Shown here in pieces: positions 19,201-26,973 of a stretch of DNA of 64,000 nucleotides. A program made the translations under genes and the position numbers. Source of the DNA: Hymenobacter lapidiphilus (GTDB lineage Bacteria; Bacteroidota; Bacteroidia; Cytophagales; Hymenobacteraceae); assembly GCF_013377885.1 (NCBI RefSeq), contig NZ_JABKAU010000007.1, positions 1 to 64,000 of the forward strand, read 5' to 3'. The notes beneath the pieces were generated by a model. The model searched no databases, was not told the origin of the DNA, and saw nothing but the letters and a program-made list of their open reading frames with translations. Every line of letters starts with the position of its first letter. Position 1 is the stretch's first letter.

Positions 19201-19654
19201 CAGCTTCGATGCCCGCAGCTTTGTGGCCGTGGGCCAAGTGAAAGGCCAGGGTTCTACCCAGGCTACCACCACCTACGACTTCACCGATGTGCAGGTAGCC
19301 GACAAGGCTCCTACCGGCCTGGTATATTACCGCCTGCGCCAGGTAGATACTGATGGTACTGAAGCCCTCAGCGAAGTGCAAGCTGTACGCTTCGCCCTCA
19401 CGGCCAGCAAGCTGATTGACGTCTACCCAACCCCTGCCACTGCTACTCAGGATGCCAAGCTCGACCTGAGCGGAGCCCCGGCCGGCACTTACCAGGTAAC
19501 GCTGGTAGATATGACAGGCCGCGTACTGCGCACCTCCCGCCAGAACGGCGGCACCGTGCAGGAGCTGCAGCTGACCAACCTACCAACCGGCACCTACCTG
19601 GTGCAGGTGAAGGGCAACGGCCAGTCGTTCAGCCGCCGCGTTGTCAAGCAATAG
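16277..19654 (+). CDS. Secreted beta-helix protein with T9SS C-terminal sorting domain
   Basis: An exported protein of 1125 residues, probably delivered to the cell surface by the type IX system. It has a Sec signal (LRLLLLLLAGVLSG...AWAQ), an N-terminal beta-rich region, and an SdrD-B-like domain near residue 300 (ITGTVFEDVNYGGGAG). A right-handed beta-helix region follows, opening with NDAGQGSLRQFITNSN near 455 and rich in NTxSxN repeats up to about 775. A fibronectin-like module (LPVTLISFGAQAAGLNARLN) and the type A sorting domain (about 1048-1125, ending GNGQSFSRRVVKQ) complete it. The first 1.9 kb is markedly AT-richer than the sorting domain. The ATG at 16277 places the signal peptide correctly; the frame extends to a GTG at 16205. 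The target is unknown; adhesion or polysaccharide binding is possible. Confidence 0.88.
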   Translation: MRAHLRLLLLLLAGVLSGQNAAWAQTVSTLEFASGVGNPTGNGPTVANQVITFQANLNNPNNNTFTAYSPTTTATFSLSNQQYTQPTTQLSTGTGVAFGATINTTGGAALAEALFPTLNAYGASTDANYQATNGTSGGISVTANSGVEIFTSTEVLPNTVPANARYRYADLTITFNRAVVNPVVHITGLGGVYGPGTGFTAELDLLTSGVTLSKLSGSTELNVTSTQILNNALAPNAATGTGAASGSVLVSTPAAGITTISFRTYLRPNAAGGDINYTGTTGHAGDAWLVSVSSTAVTPITGTVFEDVNYGGGAGRTLAASGTVVRLGARVELYNSTGVFVSATTTDANGRYNFNPVAGNYTVRVVNSTVTSSRPGYVNTLVPVQTYNGTTDRVGGEIPSQADAAAGTTNTTLNSLNTATTVAQSQSSVTVAAGTAGVGADFGFNFSTVVNTNDAGQGSLRQFITNSNTLTNAGLDQADDFQAAAAGVEFANFVIPDGTTTTNGLRAGVAAASGYSATTGFTITLASALPIITDANTRINGSRIATGQKVASVPGTTTGPEVTIDFANFGGLETTAANTRFISLGLTRARGTGVSATGDISQGAAITLSGAATTGSIVNDVTAYNNATAGIRLENGATGVTIQNSILRNGTSTASATGVTATDGFGIVLEGATNNTFTGNTISNNAGSGIALGTGNPGTTVTNTGNRFESNTISGNGGGAATTNNAGIRIRFGQDNTFFNNTITSNDSDGIIANGGTSGNIFSQNSFSGHNNAGDLGIDLTAGTGFNGDDTNLNDNGDPDTGANGLLNFPVIYRASVFNGNLEVTGYAPQNSVIEFFISDVNTATFGEGQTYLFTRTEGSADDLTARTGSYSGAVNGINQGSETNAPIFVFSIPISSLPADQQAAITAGTVRLTATATLPTQGTSEFSGNTAILPNTSPLPVTLISFGAQAAGLNARLNWKTAQELNNDHFVVERSFDARSFVAVGQVKGQGSTQATTTYDFTDVQVADKAPTGLVYYRLRQVDTDGTEALSEVQAVRFALTASKLIDVYPTPATATQDAKLDLSGAPAGTYQVTLVDMTGRVLRTSRQNGGTVQELQLTNLPTGTYLVQVKGNGQSFSRRVVKQ

Positions 19655-19674
19655 TCACGCGCTGATTATTTAGT

Positions 19675-19719
19675 AAGCAAGCGTCCTCCCGCCACCCGGC
19701 GGGAGGACGCTTGCTTTTT
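19675..19719 (+). terminator. Intrinsic terminator after the T9SS cargo
   Basis: AAGCAAGCGTCCTCCCGCC pairs with GGCGGGAGGACGCTTGC and runs into TTTTT. Confidence 0.95.
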
Positions 19720-19797
19720 GGGGTACCACGTACTTGGTCGCACAACCAGCAGGCCGCTTTCAGGTTATAAAGCTTCCGCGCGTAGGCAGTCGGCACC

Positions 19798-19830
19798 GGT
19801 GCGCGAAGCTGGAGCTTCGCGCTACAGCCG
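19798..19830. repeat. Palindrome related to the 49-kb repeat unit
   Basis: GGTGCGCGAAGCTGGAGCTTCGCGCTAC is a solitary copy of the GCGCGAAGC-GGAAGCTTCGCGC core found three times in the 70-base array at 48.9-49.1 kb. Confidence 0.6.
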
Positions 19831-19881
19831 TTCTTCGGTTTGTGCTATATACCCAAAGCCTATTTTGCATAGGTTTGAAGT

Positions 19882-20033
19882 GGAAGCTGTTTACAACGTT
19901 CAAAGACCGTCATGCTGAGCCTGCCGAAGCATCTCTACCGCTTCGTTGAACGACTGCTACGAAGCGGTAGAGATGCTTCGGCAGGCTCAGCATGACGGTC
20001 TGATTGATTCCGGGGACTTTGTGAACAGCTTCC
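19882..20033. repeat. Family B inverted repeat B2 within a family C arm pair
   Basis: The inner arms (19905-20000) are GACCGTCATGCTGAGCCTGC...TCTACCGCTTCGT and complement. Outside them GGAAGCTGTTTACA pairs with TGTGAACAGCTTCC, resembling the family C arms at 41.6 and 63.5 kb. The 448-base gap 19655-20102 holds only the terminator and these repeats. Confidence 0.85.
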
Positions 20034-20102
20034 GTGTGTAGACTTCCCGGCCGTACCAGGCTGCCGGCGCTTTTCCTGTTTCCTTTCTTGCTCCCACTTC
20101 TT

Positions 20103-21059
20103 ATGCCTTCTGCTCGCTGCTCCGTACCCGGCCGGGTGCCTACTGATTTCGATGTAGCCGTTGTGGGGGCCGGCAGTGCCGGGCTGAGCGCGGCGCTGGT
20201 GCTGGGCCGCTGCCTGCGTTGGGTGCTGGTGCTCGATGGGGGGCCGCCCCGCAACGCGCCCTCCCCGGCCGTGCAGGCCTTCTTCACCCGCGACGGCACG
20301 CCGCCCGCCAAACTCCTGAACCTGGGCCGGGCGGAACTGCAAGCCTACCAGTCGGTGGAAATAAAGGAAGCAAAAGTGGTAAGCCTGGCCCGGTGCGGCA
20401 AGCACTTCGAGCTGACGTTGGAGGCACCCACCGGCCACCGCAGCACCCGCACGGCCCGCAAGGTGCTGCTGGCTACCGGCGTTGAAGATGAGCTACCACC
20501 GCTGCCGGGCATGCGCGAGCTGTGGGGTAGCGGGGTGCTGCACTGCCCCTATTGCCACGGCTGGGAATACCGCGACCAGCCGCTGGCCGTGTACGGGCGG
20601 GCCAAGCTCGTAACCGGGCTGGCGCTGCTGGTGAGCCGCTGGAGCACCGATGTGGTGGCGTGCGTGGAGGATCCGGGCAACCTGACCCAGAATGCCCGCC
20701 GCCGCCTGCGCCGCCAGGGCATTGCCGTGCGCGAGGAGCCGCTGGTTAGCCTCGAAGGCACGGCCAGCGGCGAGCTGCGCCACCTCGTGTTCGAGTCGGG
20801 CGAGCCACTGGCGCGCAAGGCGCTGTTTATTCATGCCCACCAGCACCAGCGGAGCGCGCTGGCCGAGGAAATGGGTTGCCGGCTTAATGCCAAAGGAGCC
20901 GTTTGGGTGAGCAAGCAGCAGCAAACCACGGTGCCGGGTCTGTACGCGGCCGGCGATAATACGCCCGGCACCCAGCAGGCGCTGCTGGCCGCCGCCGAGG
21001 GCAGCGCCGCCGCCATCAGCATCAACGAAACCCTGACGCGGGAGGAGTGCCCCAGATAG
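20103..21059 (+). CDS. Thioredoxin-reductase-like NAD(P)/FAD oxidoreductase
   Basis: This is a 318-residue two-dinucleotide-binding flavoprotein. It shows an FAD Rossmann motif VAVVGAGSAGLSAALVLGR (glycines 22-27), a redox pair in HCPYCHGWEYRDQ (C148, C151), and the C-terminal FAD motif GLYAAGDNTPGTQQALLAAAEG. It resembles thioredoxin reductase-like proteins whose real partner is unknown, and no thioredoxin gene is adjacent. The NADPH-binding glycine motif in the second domain is weak (LAVYGRAKLVTGLALLVSRW lacks a clean GxGxxA), so the electron donor is uncertain. The ATG at 20103 is chosen, because the longer frame starts near the B2/C repeat. Confidence 0.82.
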   Translation: MPSARCSVPGRVPTDFDVAVVGAGSAGLSAALVLGRCLRWVLVLDGGPPRNAPSPAVQAFFTRDGTPPAKLLNLGRAELQAYQSVEIKEAKVVSLARCGKHFELTLEAPTGHRSTRTARKVLLATGVEDELPPLPGMRELWGSGVLHCPYCHGWEYRDQPLAVYGRAKLVTGLALLVSRWSTDVVACVEDPGNLTQNARRRLRRQGIAVREEPLVSLEGTASGELRHLVFESGEPLARKALFIHAHQHQRSALAEEMGCRLNAKGAVWVSKQQQTTVPGLYAAGDNTPGTQQALLAAAEGSAAAISINETLTREECPR

Positions 21060-21168
21060 GCCACGGCTCCCAGTACCGGCCGGAGCGGGTTGGGTTTTCC
21101 CGGCCAGGGAACCTATCTTACTGCGACTAGCCTTATCCGGGGCCAGCTGTTTCGTTGCCTGCCTGTTT

Positions 21169-23679
21169 ATGCGCTTTGTTATTCTGCCCGTTTTGCTGCT
21201 GCTCCTGCTTCTGATGGGGCCAACGGCCCGGGCCCAGCGCGTTAGTTTCAGCGGGCGCATCACTGAAACCAACGGCCAGCCCGTGCCTTTTGCCTCGGTG
21301 TTTGTGCGCGGCACCAGCCAGGGCGCCACCGCCGATGAAAATGGGCGCTATCAGTTTACCCTCACCGGCGCAGTGGATACGCTCACGGCTTCGGCCATTG
21401 GCTTCGCCCCGGTCGGGAAAGCCATTACCAGCACCGCCGCCCGCCAGACGCTCAACTTTGTACTGGGCAGCGGCAGCGTGTCGCTGGGCGAGGTGGTGGT
21501 GCGGCCCTACGAGAACCCGGCCTACCGCATTATGCGCCGGGTGGATGCCAACCGCCGCCGCAACCAGAAAACCGAGCTAACGGCCTACGACTACGACAGC
21601 TACGCCCGCAACGAGCTGCTCATCAACAACCTGCCCGACCAGCTAAGCCGCCGCAAGCTGCTGCGTCAGATTACGGCCGTGGCCGATACGCTGGGCCTGG
21701 AGCGCGACGCGAATGGCCGGCCGGTCGTGCCCATCTTCGCCTCCGAAGTTCTCTCGCACTACTACCAGAACAACGAGCCGCTGCGCCAGCGCGAGGAGGT
21801 CAGCAAAACCCAGATGCATGGCGCGGCCCCCCGCGAAGGCTCGGTGGTGTCGCAGATTATGGGCTCCTCGTTTCAGGACTGGGACTTCTACCGGAACTGG
21901 ATTCGCATTGTGGGTAAGGACTTCATTTCGCCCATTGCCGAGGGCTGGAAGTTTTCCTATGAGTACGAGCTGCAGGATTCGCTCATGGTCGGCGACGACT
22001 ATTGCTACAAGCTGAAGGTAACGCCCCGCCGCCCCCAGGACTTAGCGTTCAAGGGCACTATCTGGATAACCACCGACACCTACGCGCTGCGCAAGCTCGA
22101 TGTGGAAGTCAGCACCCAGGCCAACCTCAACTTTATCGAGCAGATTGCCGTGCGCCAGGAACTGGCCCCCACCGAAGCCGGGCCCTGGCTGCCTACCATC
22201 ACGCGCTTCGTTATCGGCATCCGGCCCAGCAAGGGCAGTACCGGCGTGCTGGCCCGCATCAGCACGGTGTACACCAATTTCCAGGTGAACCAGACCCGGC
22301 CGCTGGCGTTCTACGACAAGCCCCTGGAGGTGGCCGCCGACGCCTACGACGTGCCGCCCGGCTACTTCGCCGCCAACCGGCCCGACTCGCTCAGCCGCCA
22401 GGAGCAGCTCACGCTGATTGTGCTCGACACCGTGCGCCAGCTGCCGGCCGTGCGCTCGATGATGGAGCTGGCCGATATTGTGGTGAACGGCTACTATCCG
22501 CTGGGCAAAGTGGATTTGGGTCCGCTGCTGGCCACGGTGGGCTACAACAACATCGAGGGCCTGCGCCTGCGAGTGGGCTTCCGCACCTCCACCGAGTGGA
22601 GCCGCTACTGGCAGTTGCGGCCTTACCTGGCCTACGGCTTCCAGGACGGCCGCTTCAAATACGGCCTGCGGGTGCAGCGCATTATCGACCGGCGGCACTG
22701 GACAGTGGCCAACTTCGAGCACCGTCACGACATCGACCAGGTGGCCCTGCTCGACAACGACTACGCCCTCGAAAATCCGCTGTTTGAGGCCGCAGCCCGC
22801 CTGGGCAACATCAGCAACAGCCGGCCGCTGCTGCGCGACGTAACCAGCGTGTCGGTGCAGTCCGATCTGTTCCGTGGCTTTATCCAGCGCGTGATGTTGC
22901 GCCGCCAACAGTTTCAGCCGCTCTACCCCTTCCTCTACTACACCCAGGAGGCCCGCCCCGGCAGCCCCACCACCGCCGATTTTACGCTCTCGGAAGTGAT
23001 AGTAGAGTCGCGCTACGCCCGCGACGAGGTGCTGGTAGCCAACAACCAGAACCGCCGCACGGCCGTGGGCCTCAAGCGCTGGCCGGTGTTCACGGTGCGC
23101 TACACGCTGGGCCTCAACAACCTGCTCGGCTCCGATTTCCGCTACCAGAAGTTCAACCTGCTCATCGACCACAGCCTGCGCCTGGGCCAGCTGGGCCGCA
23201 CTACTTACCGCGTTGATGCCGGCTATATTCCGAGCACGGTACCCTACCCGTTGCTCAAGAGCCACCTGGGCAACCAGTCGTTCTTCTACAACGCCGGGGC
23301 TTATAACCTCATGCGCTTCTTCGAGTTCGTGAGCGACCGATACGCCGGCCTGCAGTTGGAGCACCAGTTCGGGGGCTTCCTCACCAACTCGTTGCCGCTT
23401 ATCAAGCAGCTTAACTGGCGGCTGGTGGGCACCACCAACCTGCTGTGGGGCAGCGTCAGCGACGCCAACCGCCGCATCACCCCCACCACCGATCCGGCTA
23501 CCGGCCAGCCGCTGCCGGCCTTCCAGTCGCTGGGCCGCCTGCCCTACGCCGAGGTGGGGTACGGGGTCGAGAACATTTTTAAAATTGTACGGGTTGACTT
23601 CCTGCACCGCCTCACCTACCGCAACCGGCCCGAGGCCCGCACGTTCGGGGTAAAACTGAGCCTGAAATTCAGCCTTTAA
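21169..23679 (+). CDS. DUF5686 outer-membrane protein with carboxypeptidase-regulatory-like domain
   Basis: An 836-residue Bacteroidota envelope protein. It has a Sec signal (ILPVLLLLLLLMGPTARAQ) and a CarboxypepD_reg-like domain at residues 25-110 (FSGRITETNGQPVPFASVFV, ADENGRYQF). A long DUF5686 region rich in beta strands follows, consistent with a C-terminal outer-membrane barrel; the protein ends LSLKFSL with a terminal hydrophobic residue. There is no TonB-box or plug domain, so it is not a SusC-type transporter. Its function is unknown. It follows the flavoprotein gene after a 109-base gap on the same strand. Confidence 0.85.
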   Translation: MRFVILPVLLLLLLLMGPTARAQRVSFSGRITETNGQPVPFASVFVRGTSQGATADENGRYQFTLTGAVDTLTASAIGFAPVGKAITSTAARQTLNFVLGSGSVSLGEVVVRPYENPAYRIMRRVDANRRRNQKTELTAYDYDSYARNELLINNLPDQLSRRKLLRQITAVADTLGLERDANGRPVVPIFASEVLSHYYQNNEPLRQREEVSKTQMHGAAPREGSVVSQIMGSSFQDWDFYRNWIRIVGKDFISPIAEGWKFSYEYELQDSLMVGDDYCYKLKVTPRRPQDLAFKGTIWITTDTYALRKLDVEVSTQANLNFIEQIAVRQELAPTEAGPWLPTITRFVIGIRPSKGSTGVLARISTVYTNFQVNQTRPLAFYDKPLEVAADAYDVPPGYFAANRPDSLSRQEQLTLIVLDTVRQLPAVRSMMELADIVVNGYYPLGKVDLGPLLATVGYNNIEGLRLRVGFRTSTEWSRYWQLRPYLAYGFQDGRFKYGLRVQRIIDRRHWTVANFEHRHDIDQVALLDNDYALENPLFEAAARLGNISNSRPLLRDVTSVSVQSDLFRGFIQRVMLRRQQFQPLYPFLYYTQEARPGSPTTADFTLSEVIVESRYARDEVLVANNQNRRTAVGLKRWPVFTVRYTLGLNNLLGSDFRYQKFNLLIDHSLRLGQLGRTTYRVDAGYIPSTVPYPLLKSHLGNQSFFYNAGAYNLMRFFEFVSDRYAGLQLEHQFGGFLTNSLPLIKQLNWRLVGTTNLLWGSVSDANRRITPTTDPATGQPLPAFQSLGRLPYAEVGYGVENIFKIVRVDFLHRLTYRNRPEARTFGVKLSLKFSL

Positions 23680-23683
23680 CTTG

Positions 23684-23715
23684 ATGCAGCGCGTGCCACC
23701 TGCGTTGCGCTGCAT
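23684..23715 (+). repeat. Short stem-loop after the DUF5686 gene
   Basis: ATGCAGCGC and GCGCTGCAT face each other across a 14-base loop. There is no T-run after it, so a terminator role is doubtful. Confidence 0.4.
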
Positions 23716-23734
23716 TCCGTAAACTCCACTACCT

Positions 23735-24010
23735 ATGGCTAAGTACGAAGTTGACAACCTGACCCTGGCCGAAGCCACCCGCCACGCCCCGTTCATCGAC
23801 TACGCCCGCTGCCTCGACGCCGGCCAGCGCCCCTACAACCACGTCGGCGACTGGCCCGAAGCGGGCCAGCTCTACCCCATCCGCACCGTCGATTCGCGCA
23901 CCGAGGGCATTGCCCTGGTCCATGTACTGGGTTTCGAGGGGGAAGCGCCCTACTACAACGCCTTTGCTCCCCACCGCTTCGAGCTGCTGCTCACGGTGTG
24001 GCTGAATTAG
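23735..24010 (+). CDS. Small hypothetical protein (91 aa)
   Basis: The protein starts MAKYEVDNLTLAEATRHAPF and ends FELLLTVWLN. It has no signal peptide or membrane segment, an acidic and aromatic composition, and no motif I recognise. It is supported as a gene by its clean ATG, GC-rich third positions, and close spacing (55 bases) after the DUF5686 gene. It is convergent with the cyclase gene, from which copy A3 separates it. Confidence 0.6.
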   Translation: MAKYEVDNLTLAEATRHAPFIDYARCLDAGQRPYNHVGDWPEAGQLYPIRTVDSRTEGIALVHVLGFEGEAPYYNAFAPHRFELLLTVWLN

Positions 24011-24051
24011 GGCCTACTGTTACGCAGTCTTGTATTACAGCAGGCGAATGC

Positions 24052-24208
24052 CGCACGGTGTAGGGGCGGGGCTTAGCTTCGCTGTCCTTCGGTTGTCCCC
24101 GCCCGCCATTGAACGATTACAGCTGAACGATTAGCGTTGAAGCGGCGCAACCGGCGGGCGGGGACAACCGAAGGACAGCGAAGCTAAGCCCCGCCCCTAC
24201 ACCGTGCG
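24052..24208. repeat. Family A inverted repeat, copy A3 (longest arms)
   Basis: Each arm is about 55 bases: CGCACGGTG, then TAGGGGCGGGGCTTAGC, then TTCGCTGTCCTTCGGTTGTC, then CCCGCCCGCC, pairing almost perfectly. Weaker complementarity (TTACGCAGTC near 24020 with GACTGCGCAA near 24211) extends the stem outward. It lies between convergent genes. Confidence 0.92.
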
Positions 24209-24229
24209 ATGACTGCGCAACATCAATCC

Positions 24230-25000
24230 CTAACTTCCCAGCGCATATAGCACCGGCTTGCTGGGGCTGGCATCCAGCTCCAGGCTGGTTATCTGGAGGT
24301 TGAGTAGGTAAAGACCATCCTCAACGGCATCGGGCACGAAAATGAGCTCGGTGATGGTAGCCTGCTGGCGGGTGGCGTGCGGGTACTGCCAGAACGCATG
24401 GTGGGCCAGCAGCGCGCCCCCATCCTCTTCGCGGTCGACGCTGGGCAGGTCGAGGAGCAGGTGTTCGATGTGCTGCTGGGCCAGGTACTCGGCCAGCGCG
24501 GGTTCGAGGTAGGTGGGGTTGGTGCCCGAGTACTGGCGGGTGCGCTTGGCGCGGTGGTTGGGCAGCGTGCGCAGAATCAGGGCTTCGGGGCGCACGGCGG
24601 CTTCGGGGCCACCTTCCAGCTCACGGCGCACGTCGGCCAGCATCACCACTTCGTCGCCGTTGAGCTGGGGCCGCGGCTGCACCGATACCAGCCGGGCCAC
24701 GAACAGAAACCGGCGCAGGCAGCGGTTGAGCGTGGCCTCCGGCGCGGCCGAAATATGGCCGTAGCACTCGGTATGCGTGCCGTTGCCGTGGGGCGTTACG
24801 TGTACGCGCTTGTAGTTGGTGCTGCCACCCGCCGCCACGCTGCCCACGTAGTCGCCCACCCGAATCACCTCAAACTGTACCGGCTCGGCCCAGAAACAGC
24901 TCACCTGCCCCTCGCCCGGTGCCAGCGGCAGCGAAATATCCAGCGGCGCGTGCGGATCGAAACTGAACGTGCGGCCGTGGTGCGGGTAAGTGGCAAGCAT
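24230..25000 (-). CDS. Cyclase-family (kynurenine formamidase-like) metal hydrolase
   Basis: A 256-residue member of the cyclase superfamily, which includes bacterial kynurenine formamidases and other metal-dependent amide or ester hydrolases. The metal-binding motif appears as TPHGNGTHTECYGH (H71, H76, E78, H82). This is a variant of the usual HxGTHxDxPxH with Glu in place of Asp and no following Pro-x-His. A second feature is PSVDREEDGGALLAHHAFWQ near the C terminus, typical of this fold. Tryptophan-catabolism genes are not adjacent, so the substrate is unknown. Confidence 0.8.
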   Translation of the reverse strand: MLATYPHHGRTFSFDPHAPLDISLPLAPGEGQVSCFWAEPVQFEVIRVGDYVGSVAAGGSTNYKRVHVTPHGNGTHTECYGHISAAPEATLNRCLRRFLFVARLVSVQPRPQLNGDEVVMLADVRRELEGGPEAAVRPEALILRTLPNHRAKRTRQYSGTNPTYLEPALAEYLAQQHIEHLLLDLPSVDREEDGGALLAHHAFWQYPHATRQQATITELIFVPDAVEDGLYLLNLQITSLELDASPSKPVLYALGS

Positions 25001-25058
25001 GAGTTGGGGCTGATGGGATGGGGAGATAACGGCGCAAGGAGGTGATGCGGTAAAGATA

Positions 25059-25150
25059 CTGTCATCCTGAGCGGAGCGAAGGACCTGGGGAGAAGCTGTT
25101 ATTTGATGTTGGCTTCTTTTCCAGGTCCTTCGCTCCGCTCAGGATGACAG
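25059..25150. repeat. Family E inverted repeat
   Basis: CTGTCATCCTGAGCGGAGCG-AAGGACCTGG pairs with CCAGGTCCTTCGCTCCGCTC-AGGATGACAG around a 30-base loop. It resembles family B in layout but differs in sequence, and sits between two minus-strand genes. Confidence 0.9.
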
Positions 25151-25170
25151 GTGGTTTCTACTTTAATTCC

Positions 25171-25824
25171 TCACTCCATCACCCCCAAATCCAGCCCGTT
25201 CAAAATCTGTGCAATTTCTTCGGCGTGGCTGAGGACCATGAAGTGGCCGCCGCCACTAATGCGGTAGTCGATGGGGCGGTTACCGGGTGGAAACACCCGG
25301 TCGCGGGTGCCCAGCAGCTGCACGGCGGGCGCTACGCCGGTGCTGTTCCAGTGCAGTAGGCTGTTGATGGCCCAGCGGGTATAGCGCGGCTCCATGTCGA
25401 GCAAAATGCGCCGGAACAACCGGTATTCGGCCCCGCCCTGCACCCCGAAATACAGCTGCCCGGCCCTCGGAAACAACTTCAGCCACTGCGGCGGCACCAA
25501 TCGGTATAGCCCCGAGGCCCGCACCAGCCGCAGCAGCAACGGCATACTCTGAGCATCGGGCAGGCTACTGATGAGCACCGGCCGCAACCCCGGCCGCAGC
25601 CGCTGCATCTCCAGCGCCACAACCCCGCCAAACGACACGCCCACCAACCAGCCCGTAGCGTCCACCGGAATAGCCTCCACCATCCGGCCCGCATAGTGCG
25701 CCAACGGCTCATCATCCGACTCGGGTGGCAGCCAGGGCAGCACCGCGCTGGGGCCGTGCAGCAACGGCTGCAGCCGCTGAAACACCCGCTCGTCGGCTCC
25801 CAGCCCCGGTATTAGGTAGAACAT
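25171..25824 (-). CDS. Alpha/beta hydrolase
   Basis: A 217-residue compact alpha/beta-hydrolase-fold enzyme. It shows the oxyanion-hole strand FYLIPGLGADERVF, the nucleophile elbow VGVSFGGVVAL (S64), an acid-bearing strand LLGTRDRVFPPGN, and a histidine loop GGGHFMVLSH, so the catalytic triad appears intact. No lid or signal peptide is visible. The substrate cannot be told; such short enzymes include esterases and thioesterases. The start is taken at the ATG whose product opens directly with the first beta strand; the frame extends upstream through non-protein-like sequence into the terminator region. Confidence 0.8.
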   Translation of the reverse strand: MFYLIPGLGADERVFQRLQPLLHGPSAVLPWLPPESDDEPLAHYAGRMVEAIPVDATGWLVGVSFGGVVALEMQRLRPGLRPVLISSLPDAQSMPLLLRLVRASGLYRLVPPQWLKLFPRAGQLYFGVQGGAEYRLFRRILLDMEPRYTRWAINSLLHWNSTGVAPAVQLLGTRDRVFPPGNRPIDYRISGGGHFMVLSHAEEIAQILNGLDLGVME

Positions 25825-25883
25825 AGCGTATGACTGTTGTGTATGAAAAACCGAATCGGCACGCCAAATAACGCTACTAAAAT

Positions 25884-25922
25884 AAGCAGGCCCCCTACCG
25901 GTTGGGTAGGGGGCCTGCTCAT
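25884..25922 (-). terminator. Intrinsic terminator, probably for the DUF4382 gene
   Basis: GAGCAGGCCCCCTACC and complement form a 15-17 base-pair stem. Read on the minus strand it is followed by TTATTTTAG. It lies downstream of the DUF4382 gene and upstream of the hydrolase. Confidence 0.85.
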
Positions 25923-25923
25923 A

Positions 25924-25990
25924 AAGCTGTTTAGAAAGGCAAAGGAGCATGACGCCCTCATAAATATCAATGGTTCTCTAAACAGCTCCT
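25924..25990. repeat. Partial family C arms
   Basis: AAGCTGTTTAGAAAGGC on the left and CTCTAAACAGCT on the right match the family C arms at 41.6 and 63.5 kb. The interior carries only a fragment of family B (CATGACG). Confidence 0.65.
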
Positions 25991-26006
25991 ATTTTAGCTG
26001 AAGAGC

Positions 26007-26861
26007 TTACTGGAGCGGGGTGCTGCCGATGTCCGTCAACTGGTCGTTGGTTACGACGATGCCGGTACGGGTAACCTGCTTGTAGCTCCCCTGGTTGGAC
26101 GGGGCAGTAGTGGTGGGGAAGAACTCGACCCGGTAGGTGCCCGAGGGCAGGGCACCCAGCTGGAAGGCGCCGGCCGCGTCGGCGGAGGTGCTGAACGTGT
26201 CGGCGGGCGTAATGGACGAGCGGATGGCCAGTACCTGCGGCAGCGCCGCGGCCGGGGTTACGGTGCCGCGCAAGCCGCCGCGAATATCCTGGGCCACTAC
26301 CCGAATAACGGGCTTGAGCAGGTACCGCTCCTTTTTGTCGTTGCCGGGCTTCCAGTTGCCGCGCTCCACAATGGATTTGGCCACATCGAAATCGAGCAGC
26401 AGCTGGTAGTTGCTGCTTTGCTGATAGAGGTCTTTCTTGTTGATCTTGAGCTTCACGCCCGATGACTGGCCGCTGGGCGTTTTCAGCTCGTAGCGCTGGC
26501 CGTCGCGGCCGGTTACGTAGCTGTCGGGGCCGAGAATGAGGCGGATTTCACGCAGGTTACCCGGATCAAAATCGGAGCTTACCAGCAGCGCTGAGCGACC
26601 ATTGACGTACTCCAGCACGTTGATGGGCTGGGCCTGGAAAGGCAGCAGCTGCCAGCCATCGGGGTTGCCTTCTTCCTTCAGATGGATCTCAATCTGGCGC
26701 ACATCGAGTATTACCGCCCGAAAGTCACCGGGAGCATCCGTCAGACGCACTTCGAGGGTGCCAGTGGATAGCGCATTGTCCGCTTTATCGTTGTCGCTAC
26801 AGGAGGCCAGCGCCAGCGGCGCAGCTACGAGGGCATAGAACAAAGTGCGTTTAAACATCAT
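26007..26861 (-). CDS. DUF4382 lipoprotein
   Basis: A 284-residue lipoprotein (LALASC, C21) with a DUF4382 domain: GTLEVRLTDAPGDFRAVILD, then VDVxxIEIH-like strands with DVRQIEIHLKEEG. A C-terminal carboxypeptidase-regulatory-like beta sandwich follows (GGLRGTVTPAAALPQVLAIR, then DAAGAFQLGALPSGTYRVEF). It is probably attached to an outer-membrane leaflet or exposed in the periplasm, and its function is unknown. It lies 112 bases downstream of the AsmA-family gene on the same strand. Confidence 0.85.
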   Translation of the reverse strand: MMFKRTLFYALVAAPLALASCSDNDKADNALSTGTLEVRLTDAPGDFRAVILDVRQIEIHLKEEGNPDGWQLLPFQAQPINVLEYVNGRSALLVSSDFDPGNLREIRLILGPDSYVTGRDGQRYELKTPSGQSSGVKLKINKKDLYQQSSNYQLLLDFDVAKSIVERGNWKPGNDKKERYLLKPVIRVVAQDIRGGLRGTVTPAAALPQVLAIRSSITPADTFSTSADAAGAFQLGALPSGTYRVEFFPTTTAPSNQGSYKQVTRTGIVVTNDQLTDIGSTPLQ

Positions 26862-26973
26862 GACAGGGAAGAAAAAGGTGAAACAGATGGCATTGGTCTA
26901 CGCCCACACAGGCTAGTTATTCTGGCCCTGCAACAATGTAACCAAAGTTTGCACTTCTACCAGATAGCCCGAA

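Noticed and set aside
22042-23796. A 584-codon minus-strand frame opposite the DUF5686 gene
   Set aside because: Same reason: low-complexity, no domain, and complete overlap with a gene that has a signal peptide and family features.
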